Positions 31,603-38,958 of a stretch of DNA of 47,048 nt are shown one piece after another. The stretch spans positions 1-47,048 of the forward strand of contig JACIYF010000010.1 of the NCBI GenBank assembly GCA_014360065.1, read 5' to 3'. Under the pieces are notes generated by a model, which searched no databases, was not told the origin of the DNA, and saw nothing but the letters and a program-made list of their open reading frames with translations. This DNA comes from Clostridia bacterium. GTDB taxonomy: Bacteria; Bacillota; DSM-521; Neomoorellales; JACIYF01. How positions within the stretch are numbered: position 1 is the first letter of the stretch; each line of letters begins with the position of its first letter. The position numbers and the translations under genes are program-made.

Positions 31603-31920
31603 CTAAAAGCCGGGCAGGTTGAGGTTGAGCCCACCGGTAATCTTGGCCATCTCCTTAGTCACCATCTCTTGGGCCTGCCGCAAAGCTTCATTGACTGCTG
31701 CTACCACCAAATCCTGGAGCATCTCCACATCTTCGGGGTCCACCGCCTCCGGTTGAATGGTGATGGAAACCAATTCTTGCTTACCGTTGACCACCGCCTT
31801 TACCACCCCGCCCCCAGCAGTAGCTTCCACCTGCCTTTGGGCTAGCTCCTCCTGGAGCTTGGCAATCTGGGCCTGCATCTTCTGGACCTGCTTCATCATT
31901 TTGCCCATGTTCATACCCAT
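31603..31920 (-). CDS. ybaB: YbaB/EbfC nucleoid-associated protein
   Basis: The 105-residue DNA-binding protein has a Met-rich start (MGMNMGKMMKQVQKMQAQIAK), GGGVVKAVVNGKQELVSI and DLVVAAVNEA, the full YbaB profile. I chose ATG 31920, about ten bases after a GGGGAGG site. The frame stays open for another 48 codons upstream, but that part has no YbaB similarity. It lies between dnaX and recR as in most bacteria. Confidence 0.92.
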   Translation of the reverse strand: MGMNMGKMMKQVQKMQAQIAKLQEELAQRQVEATAGGGVVKAVVNGKQELVSITIQPEAVDPEDVEMLQDLVVAAVNEALRQAQEMVTKEMAKITGGLNLNLPGF

Positions 31921-32289
31921 GCCAACCATACCTCCCCTTATGAAATACGATGCTTCCGCAACATTTGCCATGCCAGGGCGCTGGCGCTGGCGAAAGACTG
32001 GCCTCGCCAGCGATCCGTATGGCTCCCCCTCGCCCTTCGGCGGGGTTCCCGGCCAATTCGACATCCTGTCTCAAGAGGCCGGCCTCGGACGTCCTGTCCT
32101 CGGCCCCGCCTCCGGTCTCGGTCTCGCCAACGGCTCGCAAGGCTCGCCCAAAGTCGCCTTACGCCAGCATCCCCGGCCATTTTCATACTTCTTTCGGATG
32201 CACCTGAAATACCATCTACTTCCATGTGCTGGCCCGCTAATCCTCCGCTCCGTAATCCTTCGCGTGGTACCGCCCACAGAGCACGGGTT

Positions 32290-34206
32290 TTATGGCTTTT
32301 CTGCAGGTTTCCACCCTTTGGGCGGCCATGAGACTATGGTACCGCCAAAAATCCTCTGGGCCTCTTCCAACCAAATATCCTCCAAGTTGCGCTGGGAAGC
32401 GCCGCTCCGAAGAGGTCTGGGGCTAGGAGCGGAAGCTTCGGCCAAGCGTTCAAATGCAAACTGCTTTGGAACCGTCTTCTCCCCCCACACCCGGGACCAG
32501 GCTTGCCGCCAAGCTAAATGAAAGTCTTTGTCCTCCAGCCATTTCTCGGCCAGGGCACCCCCGCCACGATAGCCAATCCGGCAGAGATCAGGACTATAAT
32601 CCAACGGCTCACTGCCCTCTAAAATCGCGATCAACCCCCGCCGCAGCTTGGCATCTTGTTCCAGGATGGCAATCAGCTCCGGCCACTTGGACCTTAGATC
32701 TTCAACTCCTTGCGGCAACTGGTAAGCCCCAGCTAGGGGGTAGGCTGCAGCCTCAGCGCCAGTTTGAGCCTCAGCTTCAGTCTCATCTTCGGCTGCAGCC
32801 AAAGGCCAAGCCGCTACTGCAGTTGCAGCGTCCCGGGGAGCGGCCGCGGTTGGCTCAGCGCTCACCCCCGAGCCCGAGGCAGCAGCCGCTGTTTCCTCAC
32901 GACCTATCATGGCTGGCGGTGGTGCCGGAACGGTGCCCGTCGCCGCCCGGACTTTTGGTTTAGCTTGGGTTTCGGCCCGCTCCCCAGGCGGACCACCGGC
33001 CTTGTCGCCACCGTCTTGACGCAGCCCCGAACGGGCCAACAGCCGCTCCAAAGCCTCCACCCGCTTCTCCAGATCCCGAATGCGGTTAAACAGCTCTAAG
33101 GATCCCCCCTGGGTCCCCATCTCCGGCGAGGGTCGACAACAGGCGGTCAGCGCCACTTCCAAAATCACCTGGGGCTGGGCGGACCAGCGCATCTCGCTTT
33201 CGGCGGCGCTAACCGAGCGCATAATGGCGATTATACGATCGGGGGTAAAGAGCCGGGCCTGCTCCCGAAAGGCACCGGGTGATCCGCCCCTCCTTTTGTC
33301 GGTCAAATTGAGCTGCAATAGAAAGCGAAAGTAGCTAACGATGTCCTTGGCCATTTGGCGGGGATCCTTGCCCGCTTCGGCAGCTTCGTCCAGGACCTCC
33401 AACACCCTGGCCCCATCCCCCTCGGCCAGGGCTTGGCCCAAAGCCAAAAGCCTCTCTTCATCTAGCATCCCCAAGACTTCGGTTACTTGCTTTTCGTCTA
33501 GAGCCTCCCCCGACCCACCGCCCACGTAGGCTAAGCACTGGTCCAGCATGCTCAACCCATCCCGTAGACTGCCCCCCGCCGCTCGCGCCAGGACCTTCAA
33601 AGCGCCATCAGTTACCTTGACGCCGCTGGCCAAGGCTACGTCCTTCAAGCGGGAACGGATAGCGCCGAACCCCAAGCGGCGAAAATCAAAGCGCTGGCAG
33701 CGCGAGAGAATGGTGGCGGGAACCTTATGGGGCTCAGTAGTGGCCAATACAAAGATCACGTGCTGGGGAGGTTCCTCCAGGGTCTTGAGAAAAGCGTTGA
33801 AAGCTTCGGTAGTCAGCATATGCACTTCGTCGATGATATAAACCTTGAACCGCTCTTGGGCCGGAGCCAAGCGCACTTTTTCTCTCAGGTCCCGCATCTC
33901 ATCGATGCCGCGGTTGGAAGCCGCGTCAATCTCAATTACATCCATGGAAGCGCCATCGTTAATGCGCCGGCAAGAAGGGCACTGGTTGCAAGGTTCTCCG
34001 CCCTTCGGTGCATGGCAGTTGACGCTCTTAGCTAGGATACGGGCAGTGCTAGTTTTCCCGGTTCCCCGGGGGCCGCAAAAGATGTACCCGTGGGCCACTT
34101 TCCCCTGGGCTAAGGCATTTTTTAAGGTACGGCTAATGTGTTCCTGGCCCACCAATTGGCTAAAAGTTTGGGGCCGCCAGCTACGGTAAAGGGCAGTATA
34201 GCTCAT
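32290..34206 (-). CDS. dnaX: DNA polymerase III subunit gamma/tau
   Basis: Clamp-loader ATPase, about 638 residues. Seen: ALYRSWRPQTFSQLVGQ, Walker A GPRGTGKTS, a zinc motif (CHAPKGGEPCNQCPSC), DEVHMLT, the sensor region and a C-terminal tau part. Between residues about 410 and 515 is a low-complexity stretch with Ala/Glu/Thr-rich peptides (AEDETEAEAQTGAEAAA), encoded by degenerate hexanucleotides. ATG 34206 has a GAGGTG site. I see no clear A-run frameshift signal for a separate gamma product. Confidence 0.95.
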   Translation of the reverse strand: MSYTALYRSWRPQTFSQLVGQEHISRTLKNALAQGKVAHGYIFCGPRGTGKTSTARILAKSVNCHAPKGGEPCNQCPSCRRINDGASMDVIEIDAASNRGIDEMRDLREKVRLAPAQERFKVYIIDEVHMLTTEAFNAFLKTLEEPPQHVIFVLATTEPHKVPATILSRCQRFDFRRLGFGAIRSRLKDVALASGVKVTDGALKVLARAAGGSLRDGLSMLDQCLAYVGGGSGEALDEKQVTEVLGMLDEERLLALGQALAEGDGARVLEVLDEAAEAGKDPRQMAKDIVSYFRFLLQLNLTDKRRGGSPGAFREQARLFTPDRIIAIMRSVSAAESEMRWSAQPQVILEVALTACCRPSPEMGTQGGSLELFNRIRDLEKRVEALERLLARSGLRQDGGDKAGGPPGERAETQAKPKVRAATGTVPAPPPAMIGREETAAAASGSGVSAEPTAAAPRDAATAVAAWPLAAAEDETEAEAQTGAEAAAYPLAGAYQLPQGVEDLRSKWPELIAILEQDAKLRRGLIAILEGSEPLDYSPDLCRIGYRGGGALAEKWLEDKDFHLAWRQAWSRVWGEKTVPKQFAFERLAEASAPSPRPLRSGASQRNLEDIWLEEAQRIFGGTIVSWPPKGWKPAEKP

Positions 34207-34267
34207 GTGCACACCTCGCAAGCCAGCCTCGCAGCCTTTTAGCGGCCGGCTGCTTGTACCTAAATTA

Positions 34268-34292
34268 TACATAAAGCGGGGAACTCCCCGCT
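34268..34292 (-). terminator. Terminator of the SRP RNA gene
   Basis: AGCGGGG (34275-34281) pairs with CCCCGCT (34286-34292). On the minus strand it is followed by TTATGTATAATTT. It lies right after the 3' end of ffs and before dnaX. Confidence 0.7.
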
Positions 34293-34317
34293 TGATAAAG
34301 ATTTCTCAAGTAAAACT

Positions 34318-34588
34318 TGACCGTGCACCCGTCTCCGAATATAGACTTCCAGGCGTTACCCGGGCAGTTGGCTCCGGCCAGGCGCTCCTACGGCGCCCGA
34401 AGCTTGCCACTTACCGCTGCTTCCTCCCGGACCTGACGGGGTTCATGGGGCTTCGCCGCGTAGGACCCAGCCATCTTCACTACTTACCCGAGGCAGACCC
34501 TACAAGCCATACCCTCGGACGGGAATTCGACCCCGCTATAGCGGGTTGCGGGTTACAGGGCACCGCTACCTCCCCGTCTAGCACGGCC
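34318..34588 (-). ncRNA. ffs: Signal recognition particle RNA, large bacterial (Bacillus-type) form
   Basis: The SRP core is read on the minus strand: the apical part with GTCAGGTCCGGGAGGAAGCA near 34406-34440 is the Ffh-binding helix 8. The 5' end GCCGTGC pairs with GCACGGT at the 3' end, and the 5' domain (GACGGGGAGGTAGCGGTGCC) marks the Firmicute form with an Alu domain. Length is about 270 nt; both ends are estimated from pairing. Its place between tRNA-Ser and dnaX is normal for Firmicutes. Confidence 0.9.
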
Positions 34589-34600
34589 AAAAATAAAAGG

Positions 34601-34692
34601 CGGAGAGAGTGGGATTCGAACCCACGAGGCAGGGTTTAACCCGCCTACTCGCTCTCCAGGCGAGCGCCTTCGACCAACTCAGCCATCTCTCC
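34601..34692 (-). tRNA. tRNA-Ser (anticodon GGA)
   Basis: Class II tRNA, 92 nt. Acceptor stem GGAGAGA/TCTCTCC, anticodon arm CTCGC-CTGGAGA-GCGAG giving anticodon GGA, a long variable arm GGCGGGTTAAACCCGCC and T-loop GGTTCGAATCC. CCA is not fully encoded. It sits just upstream of ffs. Confidence 0.95.
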
Positions 34693-34748
34693 GTCTGGTC
34701 TACCTACTTAACAATATACCAAAAACAATTACTTAACACAACCGGGTA

Positions 34749-34865
34749 TTGGCCTAGCGCATCCCCACTTTTCAGCCCGCTTTGGCTTACGCTGGCTCCG
34801 GAAACCCTCGCGGGCCAAACTAGCGCTCAGTTCTCAAGCTCCGGCGGACTTCCCGGCTTACCACC
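34749..34865. repeat. Dispersed intergenic repeat, copy B
   Basis: Lies between the two tRNA-Ser genes. Core 34761-34801 matches 27530-27571 with four mismatches and one indel. Flanks up to about 34860 keep weaker similarity. Confidence 0.6.
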
Positions 34866-34875
34866 CTGAGTCGGG

Positions 34876-34968
34876 CGGAGAGAGTGGGATTCGAACCCAC
34901 GAGGCAGGGTTTAACCCGCCTACTCGATTTCGAGTCGAGCGCTTTCAACCGGACTCAGCCATCTCTCC
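34876..34968 (-). tRNA. tRNA-Ser (anticodon CGA)
   Basis: Class II tRNA, 93 nt, with the same acceptor stem, variable arm and T-arm as the GGA gene. The anticodon arm CTCGA-CTCGAAA-TCGAG gives CGA. The identity of the 3' halves of the two tRNAs (about 50 bp) points to local duplication. Confidence 0.95.
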
Positions 34969-34999
34969 GCTCTTATTGTAGCATCCTTTTGGCCAGTTG

Positions 35000-35500
35000 T
35001 CACACGTTTTTAACCGATCGCGAGGGTTCTGACCGCAAGCCCCTGTCTCGCAAGTGGGCAAAGAACTGGTCCATCAGCCCCTGGCACTCCTCTTCGCATA
35101 TGCCGCCGATCACTTCCATGCGGTGGTTCAGGGCCGGGCTCTGTACCAGGTTAAGCACCGAGCCGGCCGCTCCAGCCTTGGGATCCATGGCCCCAAACAC
35201 CAGCACCGGCACCCGGGCTTGGACTAGGGCACCAGCGCACATGGGGCATGGCTCCAGGGTGACATACATGGTAGTATCGGAGAGGCGCCATCTGCCCAGG
35301 ATCATTGCCGCTCGCTTCAGAGCCAGGATCTCCGCATGGGCGGTAGGGTCCTTGATGGTCTCCCTCAGGTTATAAGCTCGGGCAAGAATGTCGTCTCCAG
35401 AGACTAATATGGCTCCGACTGGAACTTCCCCTAGCGCTAGCGCCCTTTCCGCTTCCAGCAGAGCCTGTTTCATAAAGTACTCATGATTCAATCGCTTCAC
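35000..35500 (-). CDS. tadA: tRNA-specific adenosine deaminase TadA
   Basis: Deaminates A34 to inosine in tRNA-Arg(ACG). The 166-residue protein has the zinc/catalytic motifs HAE (with TAHAEILAL) and PCPMCAGAL, and the family start NHEYFMKQALLEAERA and ALNHRMEVIGGICEEEC end. GTG start at 35500. It lies 31 bp upstream of tRNA-Ser(CGA), the usual Firmicute neighbourhood. Confidence 0.94.
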   Translation of the reverse strand: MKRLNHEYFMKQALLEAERALALGEVPVGAILVSGDDILARAYNLRETIKDPTAHAEILALKRAAMILGRWRLSDTTMYVTLEPCPMCAGALVQARVPVLVFGAMDPKAGAAGSVLNLVQSPALNHRMEVIGGICEEECQGLMDQFFAHLRDRGLRSEPSRSVKNV

Positions 35501-35538
35501 TCGCGGTCCCTGATCTACAAAGCATCTTACTTAAAAGG

Positions 35539-35564
35539 GGTGCGCCCGAGAGGACTCGAACCTA
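35539..35564 (-). tRNA. 3' fragment of a tRNA gene (Arg-like), probable attachment-site scar
   Basis: On the minus strand GGTTCGAGTCCTCTCGGG and then CGCACC reproduce a T-loop, T-stem 3' strand and acceptor 3' strand of a tRNA beginning GCGCCCG, as in tRNA-Arg. The 5' strand of the T-stem is already broken (TTAGG instead of AGAGG) and no D-arm or anticodon arm follows. It is not a functional tRNA. Such 3' ends are the classic target of tRNA-directed integrases. Confidence 0.7.
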
Positions 35565-35608
35565 ATCTGCTCCCAAAAGTGATCCCCATCAAAAAACCAG
35601 CTTCGCTG

Positions 35609-36017
35609 CTAAAAGCATGACCAAACCGGGAGCCCTGCCGGAGCAATAGTTATAATACCACGCCAGCGCGGGCAGCGCAAGAGAATTTGATGCCTGGGGC
35701 AGCCGGCGAATCCCAACCGGTGGGCCGCCTTCTTCCTGGGGGCAGCCCTGGCGCTCCCGGTCGTCGAGCCAAGCGAGCAGGCTCGCGCGCCAGAGTCTAA
35801 CTTGATGCTGGTCCCTTCGAGCAGCTTCTGGATGCGGTTAGCCTCCCGGGACTCTTCCTCAATGAGGCTCCGGCGGTAGCGCAAAAGTTCCCTTAATTTC
35901 CGCTGCGCACGCGATGGGACAAAGCTACCACGCAGCAACCCATGCCGCAAAAGGTCAGCGATCCACTCGTCCTTGACTTCGGTCTTGCGCCCCAGAACGG
36001 TATCGCCCTCTGGCAGT
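35609..36017 (-). pseudogene. IS110-family transposase remnant
   Basis: On the minus strand the frame shows LGRKTEVKDEWIADLLRHGLLRGSFVP, RELLRYRRSLIEEESREANRIQKLLE and IKLDS, which match the middle of IS110 transposases (GRKTDVKDxEWIADLLRHGLL). The N-terminal DEDD start, the C-terminal half with its Ser motif and the element ends are not visible, and the similarity stops near 35790. One codon of the VKDxEW motif is missing. Clearly dead. Confidence 0.8.
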
Positions 36018-36042
36018 TAGGTGAGTCCGCCGCAGGATCCGC

Positions 36043-36585
36043 CTAGAACCTCACGACCACGCGGCAGGCCTTGGCCCCGCGCAGCATGCAGGCCTCCTCG
36101 CGCCAGGACAGCGGCCTGCCGTCGTACCGCAGCCCTATGCCCTCGATCAGGCCCTTCAGCAGCGGGCAGAGCTTCCTCTCGCTGCGGTAGACGACCACCA
36201 GTTCGTTGCCCCGGTCTTCGTACTCGAACCGCGGGGGCGCGGCGCCCGGCAGGGTCTTGGTGGCCTGGACATGGACCGAGTCCATCTTCAGCAGGAAATC
36301 CCTAGCATCCCTGGCATTCTTATAATATGCCGCGTAGGTCTTTTGCACTAATGGTGATTCCGCCACGAAGTAGCGGCCGAAATCGGCCAGCACCTCCTCA
36401 GGCTTCTTGCCAGAAAGCTCGGCCAGCGCCCCCACGGCCGCCGCCACTTTCTGGTCGGGGTAGTCGGAAGTGGCGAGCGGCGCCGTCAGCCCGGTCGCCC
36501 TCCTGAAGGCTTCCCTTCCCCCGTCGCCGTGCCGGTTGCCGGCGTACTCCTTGAGCACGGAAAAGATAATGCCTTTCATCTTCAC
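36043..36585 (-). CDS. Stand-alone H-NOX (heme nitric-oxide/oxygen-binding) protein
   Basis: Heme sensor of about 180 residues, the length of single-domain H-NOX proteins. Features: start MKGIIFSVLKEY, FGRYFV near residue 88, a proximal His in DSVHVQ (about 120), PPRFEYE, the heme-propionate motif YRSER (Y-x-S-x-R, about 147-151) and GLIEGIGLRY. Such proteins bind NO (and O2 in some thermophilic anaerobes) and signal to partner kinases, cyclases or chemoreceptors; none is visible here. GTG 36585 has AGGAGG at 7-bp spacing; ATG 36579 would match the family start MKGI. GC content is visibly higher than in the flanks, which hints at transfer. A second copy begins at the window end. Confidence 0.85.
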   Translation of the reverse strand: MKMKGIIFSVLKEYAGNRHGDGGREAFRRATGLTAPLATSDYPDQKVAAAVGALAELSGKKPEEVLADFGRYFVAESPLVQKTYAAYYKNARDARDFLLKMDSVHVQATKTLPGAAPPRFEYEDRGNELVVVYRSERKLCPLLKGLIEGIGLRYDGRPLSWREEACMLRGAKACRVVVRF

Positions 36586-36916
36586 CCTTCCCCCTCCTGA
36601 AGTTTGTCAAAACTGTCCTTTGGCCCAGGTCCCGGCAGCCTTATGCCTGGCCCTCCAGGTTGTCCACGGACTTGCGCCCTTCCCTACAGCCGCCGCGATC
36701 TCCACGCGGCTGGAGCCCCAGACCAGCATGAAGACCGCCCGGCCCTCGATCCCCGTGAACCTTTTTGGGATTTTACCCAGTTTTACCCAGGGTCTACCTG
36801 GCTAACACCGCGTCCTCCAGGCCTGGGAACCCGCCGGAGAGGACATCGGCAATCCTCAGATCCCCGTTTTCCTGCTCCCGAACCGGAGCCTCGAGCAGGC
36901 ACTCCTTACTCCCTAA
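36586..36916. other. Gene debris between H-NOX and hycI
   Basis: No intact gene. On the minus strand a short frame (about 36806-36903) reads PVREQENGDLRIADVLSGGF, like the tail of a protein I cannot name, and another piece (about 36625-36755) reads GIEGRAVFMLVWGSSRVEIA with a broken continuation. A tandem 10-bp repeat TTTTACCCAG occurs at about 36773-36792. I read this as decayed coding DNA. Confidence 0.4.
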
Positions 36917-37369
36917 TCACCCGAGGTACGGAAAATCGAGCTTTCCCGTTTGCAACTTCTGATACACAGTCTCAACAGCTCGCCTTACTTCGGGAGACAC
37001 CGGCAAACCAAAGGCAACTACCGCAGGCTGGATACCGACAAAATAGACTTCCGGAACTAGTTGTTTCAAGGCTGAGATGAAGAATGACAAAGGTAACCGA
37101 TGGGTGGACAAAATAAACTCACAAGCAATATCACTTTCACAAAGGAGCCGTATGCTCCCGGCCTGCAAGTTCATTTCGCAAGCATCTACTACCACCACCG
37201 CTTCTGGTTTAAGATCGCGCACTTGGTGCAGGCAATTCTCCGGCACCGACCCGCCGTTAATTACCTCCCAGCCGGGGAGGCATTTTTGTTCTAGGAGTCG
37301 GGCCAGCAACGGGCCGGCTCCATCATCGCCCATCAGCTCGTTGCCCACAGTAATCACTAGCCCCTTCAC
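36917..37369 (-). CDS. hycI: Hydrogenase maturation protease, HycI/HyaD family
   Basis: Cleaves the C-terminal extension of a [NiFe]-hydrogenase large subunit after nickel insertion. The 150-residue protein has GNELMGDDGAGPLLA (metal ligand Asp/Glu region), NGGSVPEN, VVVDACEM and STHRLPLSFF, the HycI pattern, which is seen with group 4 (Hyc/Ech-type) hydrogenases. GTG start at 37369 with a GGTGAGG site. Its substrate hydrogenase is not in the window; hypA at 46.5 kb suggests nearby hydrogenase biology. Confidence 0.88.
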   Translation of the reverse strand: MKGLVITVGNELMGDDGAGPLLARLLEQKCLPGWEVINGGSVPENCLHQVRDLKPEAVVVVDACEMNLQAGSIRLLCESDIACEFILSTHRLPLSFFISALKQLVPEVYFVGIQPAVVAFGLPVSPEVRRAVETVYQKLQTGKLDFPYLG

Positions 37370-37412
37370 TTAGCCTCACCACCAGGTATATGGCCGGTTC
37401 TTTTCCTATGGC

Positions 37413-38293
37413 TTGGAGAAGCTGGAGCAGGCAGCCGTAGAAGTAGTGGAAGGTATGGAATTCGACCGGGGTTATGTTTCTCCTTACTTTGTGACCAACC
37501 CCGAAGCCATGGAATGTGAACTAGAGGAGCCTTACATCCTTATCCACGAGAAGAAGATCTCGGCCATCAATGACCTTCTCCCCTTGCTAGAGAAGGTAGT
37601 CCGCACCGGTAAGCCGCTCCTCATCATTGCGGAAGATGTGGAAGGCGAAGCCCTGGCCACGCTAGTCGTGAACAAGCTCCGGGGTACCTTAGCTTGCGCG
37701 GCTGTCAAAGCCCCTGGGTTCGGCGATCGCCGGAAGGCCATGATGGAGGATATCGCAATACTCACTGGCGGTACCTTCATCTCCGAGGACCTGGGTGTTA
37801 AGCTGGAGAACGTAGAGCTAAATATGCTCGGCCGGGCCAAGAAGGTCAAGATCGGCAAAGAGAAGACCACTATCGTGGAAGGTTATGGCAGCAAAGATGC
37901 GGTGGCTGGCCGCATAGCCCAGATCAAGAAACAGATCGAAGAGACAGATTCTGACTATGATCGGGAGAAGCTGCAGGAGCGCCTGGCCAAGCTCGCCGGT
38001 GGTGTGGCCGTAATTAAAGTAGGTGCAGCTACAGAAACCGAGCTCAAAGAGAAGAAACACCGTGTCGAGGATGCCCTGGCAGCTACCCGGGCTGCGGTAG
38101 AAGAGGGTATCGTCCTTGGCGGCGGTGCCACACTAGTGCACTGTATCCCGGTGTTGGACACCCTCAAGGCCGAGGGCGACGAGGCTGTGGGGATCAAGAT
38201 CGTTAAGAGGGCGCTGGAAGAACCCCTGCGGCAGATCTGCGCCAACGCAGGGCTTGAAGGTTCTGTTATCGTGGACCGGATGCCCCGACGGGT
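37413..38293 (+). pseudogene. groEL: groEL remnant (apical and intermediate regions only)
   Basis: Clear GroEL sequence from [16 protein letters not shown] to [13 protein letters not shown], about residues 178-475 of a normal 540. Included are [20 protein letters not shown] and [12 protein letters not shown]. The N-terminal equatorial part with the ATP-binding GDGTTT motif and the C-terminal equatorial part are missing. After 38283 the frame runs into unrelated codons. There is no start codon with a ribosome site. The reading frame is otherwise intact over about 290 codons, so the loss may be recent. Confidence 0.85.
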
Positions 38294-38362
38294 ATCCTCC
38301 TTTACTTTTTTCTTTTTTCACGGCGTAAGTTTATGGCGCCGGCTTAAGTATTAGGGTGCGCT

Positions 38363-38404
38363 GTGTTCTAAAGTTAGAACACTTAGTTTAAAAAGTTAGA
38401 ACAC
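38363..38404. repeat. Perfect 20-bp palindrome plus a third half-site
   Basis: GTGTTCTAA (38363-38371) and TTAGAACAC (38374-38382) form a perfect inverted repeat with a 2-nt centre; another TTAGAACAC lies at 38396-38404, 22 bp on. It overlaps the 3' end of the ferredoxin gene and follows the groEL remnant. It could be an operator left from a lost promoter or a transposon end. It lacks a T-run. Confidence 0.55.
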
Positions 38405-38903
38405 TTGGCTTTAAGGCTTGCTTAAGAAAACTTTTTCGCCGCCGGCTGCTAAATTCATCCACTTCAGTATAAAGTAAGGCGCCGGTGGGGCAGGCCTTTA
38501 CACAGGCAGGGATCCCTTCCTCGTCCAGGCATTCCCGGTCGCATTTCAAAGCTTTAAACCCTTCTTCATCGCTTTTTATTGCGCCGTAAGGGCAAACCAT
38601 GACGCACATCCAACACCCGATACATTCTTGTTCTCCGCCCATATTAGTCACTGTGCCGTCCTCTTTCCTGTACATGGCCCCGGCAATGCAGGCATCGATA
38701 CAAGGTGCGTCCTGGCAGTGGCGGCAGTTTAAGGGGAACTTTATCTTTCCTGCTTGGTGTACGAATACGCGACCTTGGGGTCTTTCACCTGCCAATACCG
38801 CCTTAAAGATATCGCCTTCCCGGGAATGGGCCACAGCACAAGCTAGCTTGCAGGATAGACAGCCCAGGCACCGGTCAAAGTTGGTCAGTACTTCTTTTGG
38901 CAT
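38388..38903 (-). CDS. 4Fe-4S dicluster protein, HycB/CooF-like electron-transfer subunit
   Basis: The 171-residue polyferredoxin carries four cluster motifs: CLGCLSCKLAC (about 12-22), CRHCQDAPCIDAC (about 60-72), CIGCWMCVMVCP (about 91-102) and CDRECLDEEGIPACVKACP (about 117-135). This is the HycB/CooF/DmsB-like set used to pass electrons between a dehydrogenase or hydrogenase and a partner. It lies just downstream (55 bp) of a flavin oxidoreductase on the same strand, so the two likely form one electron-transfer unit, for example NAD(P)H to an acceptor. Partner unknown. Confidence 0.87.
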   Translation of the reverse strand: MPKEVLTNFDRCLGCLSCKLACAVAHSREGDIFKAVLAGERPQGRVFVHQAGKIKFPLNCRHCQDAPCIDACIAGAMYRKEDGTVTNMGGEQECIGCWMCVMVCPYGAIKSDEEGFKALKCDRECLDEEGIPACVKACPTGALLYTEVDEFSSRRRKSFLKQALKPSVLTF

Positions 38904-38958
38904 TTTCTTTGCCCCCTATATCCCTATACTGTACTGTGAGTATTTTCTTTCTAGGAGT

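Noticed and set aside
34601-34968. Repeated GAGAGAGTGGGATTCGAACC block as a CRISPR or mobile repeat
   Set aside because: The repeat is just the shared T-arm, variable arm and acceptor sequence of two tRNA-Ser genes.
36773-36792. Tandem TTTTACCCAG repeat
   Set aside because: Only two units of ten bases in decayed sequence; too little to call an element.
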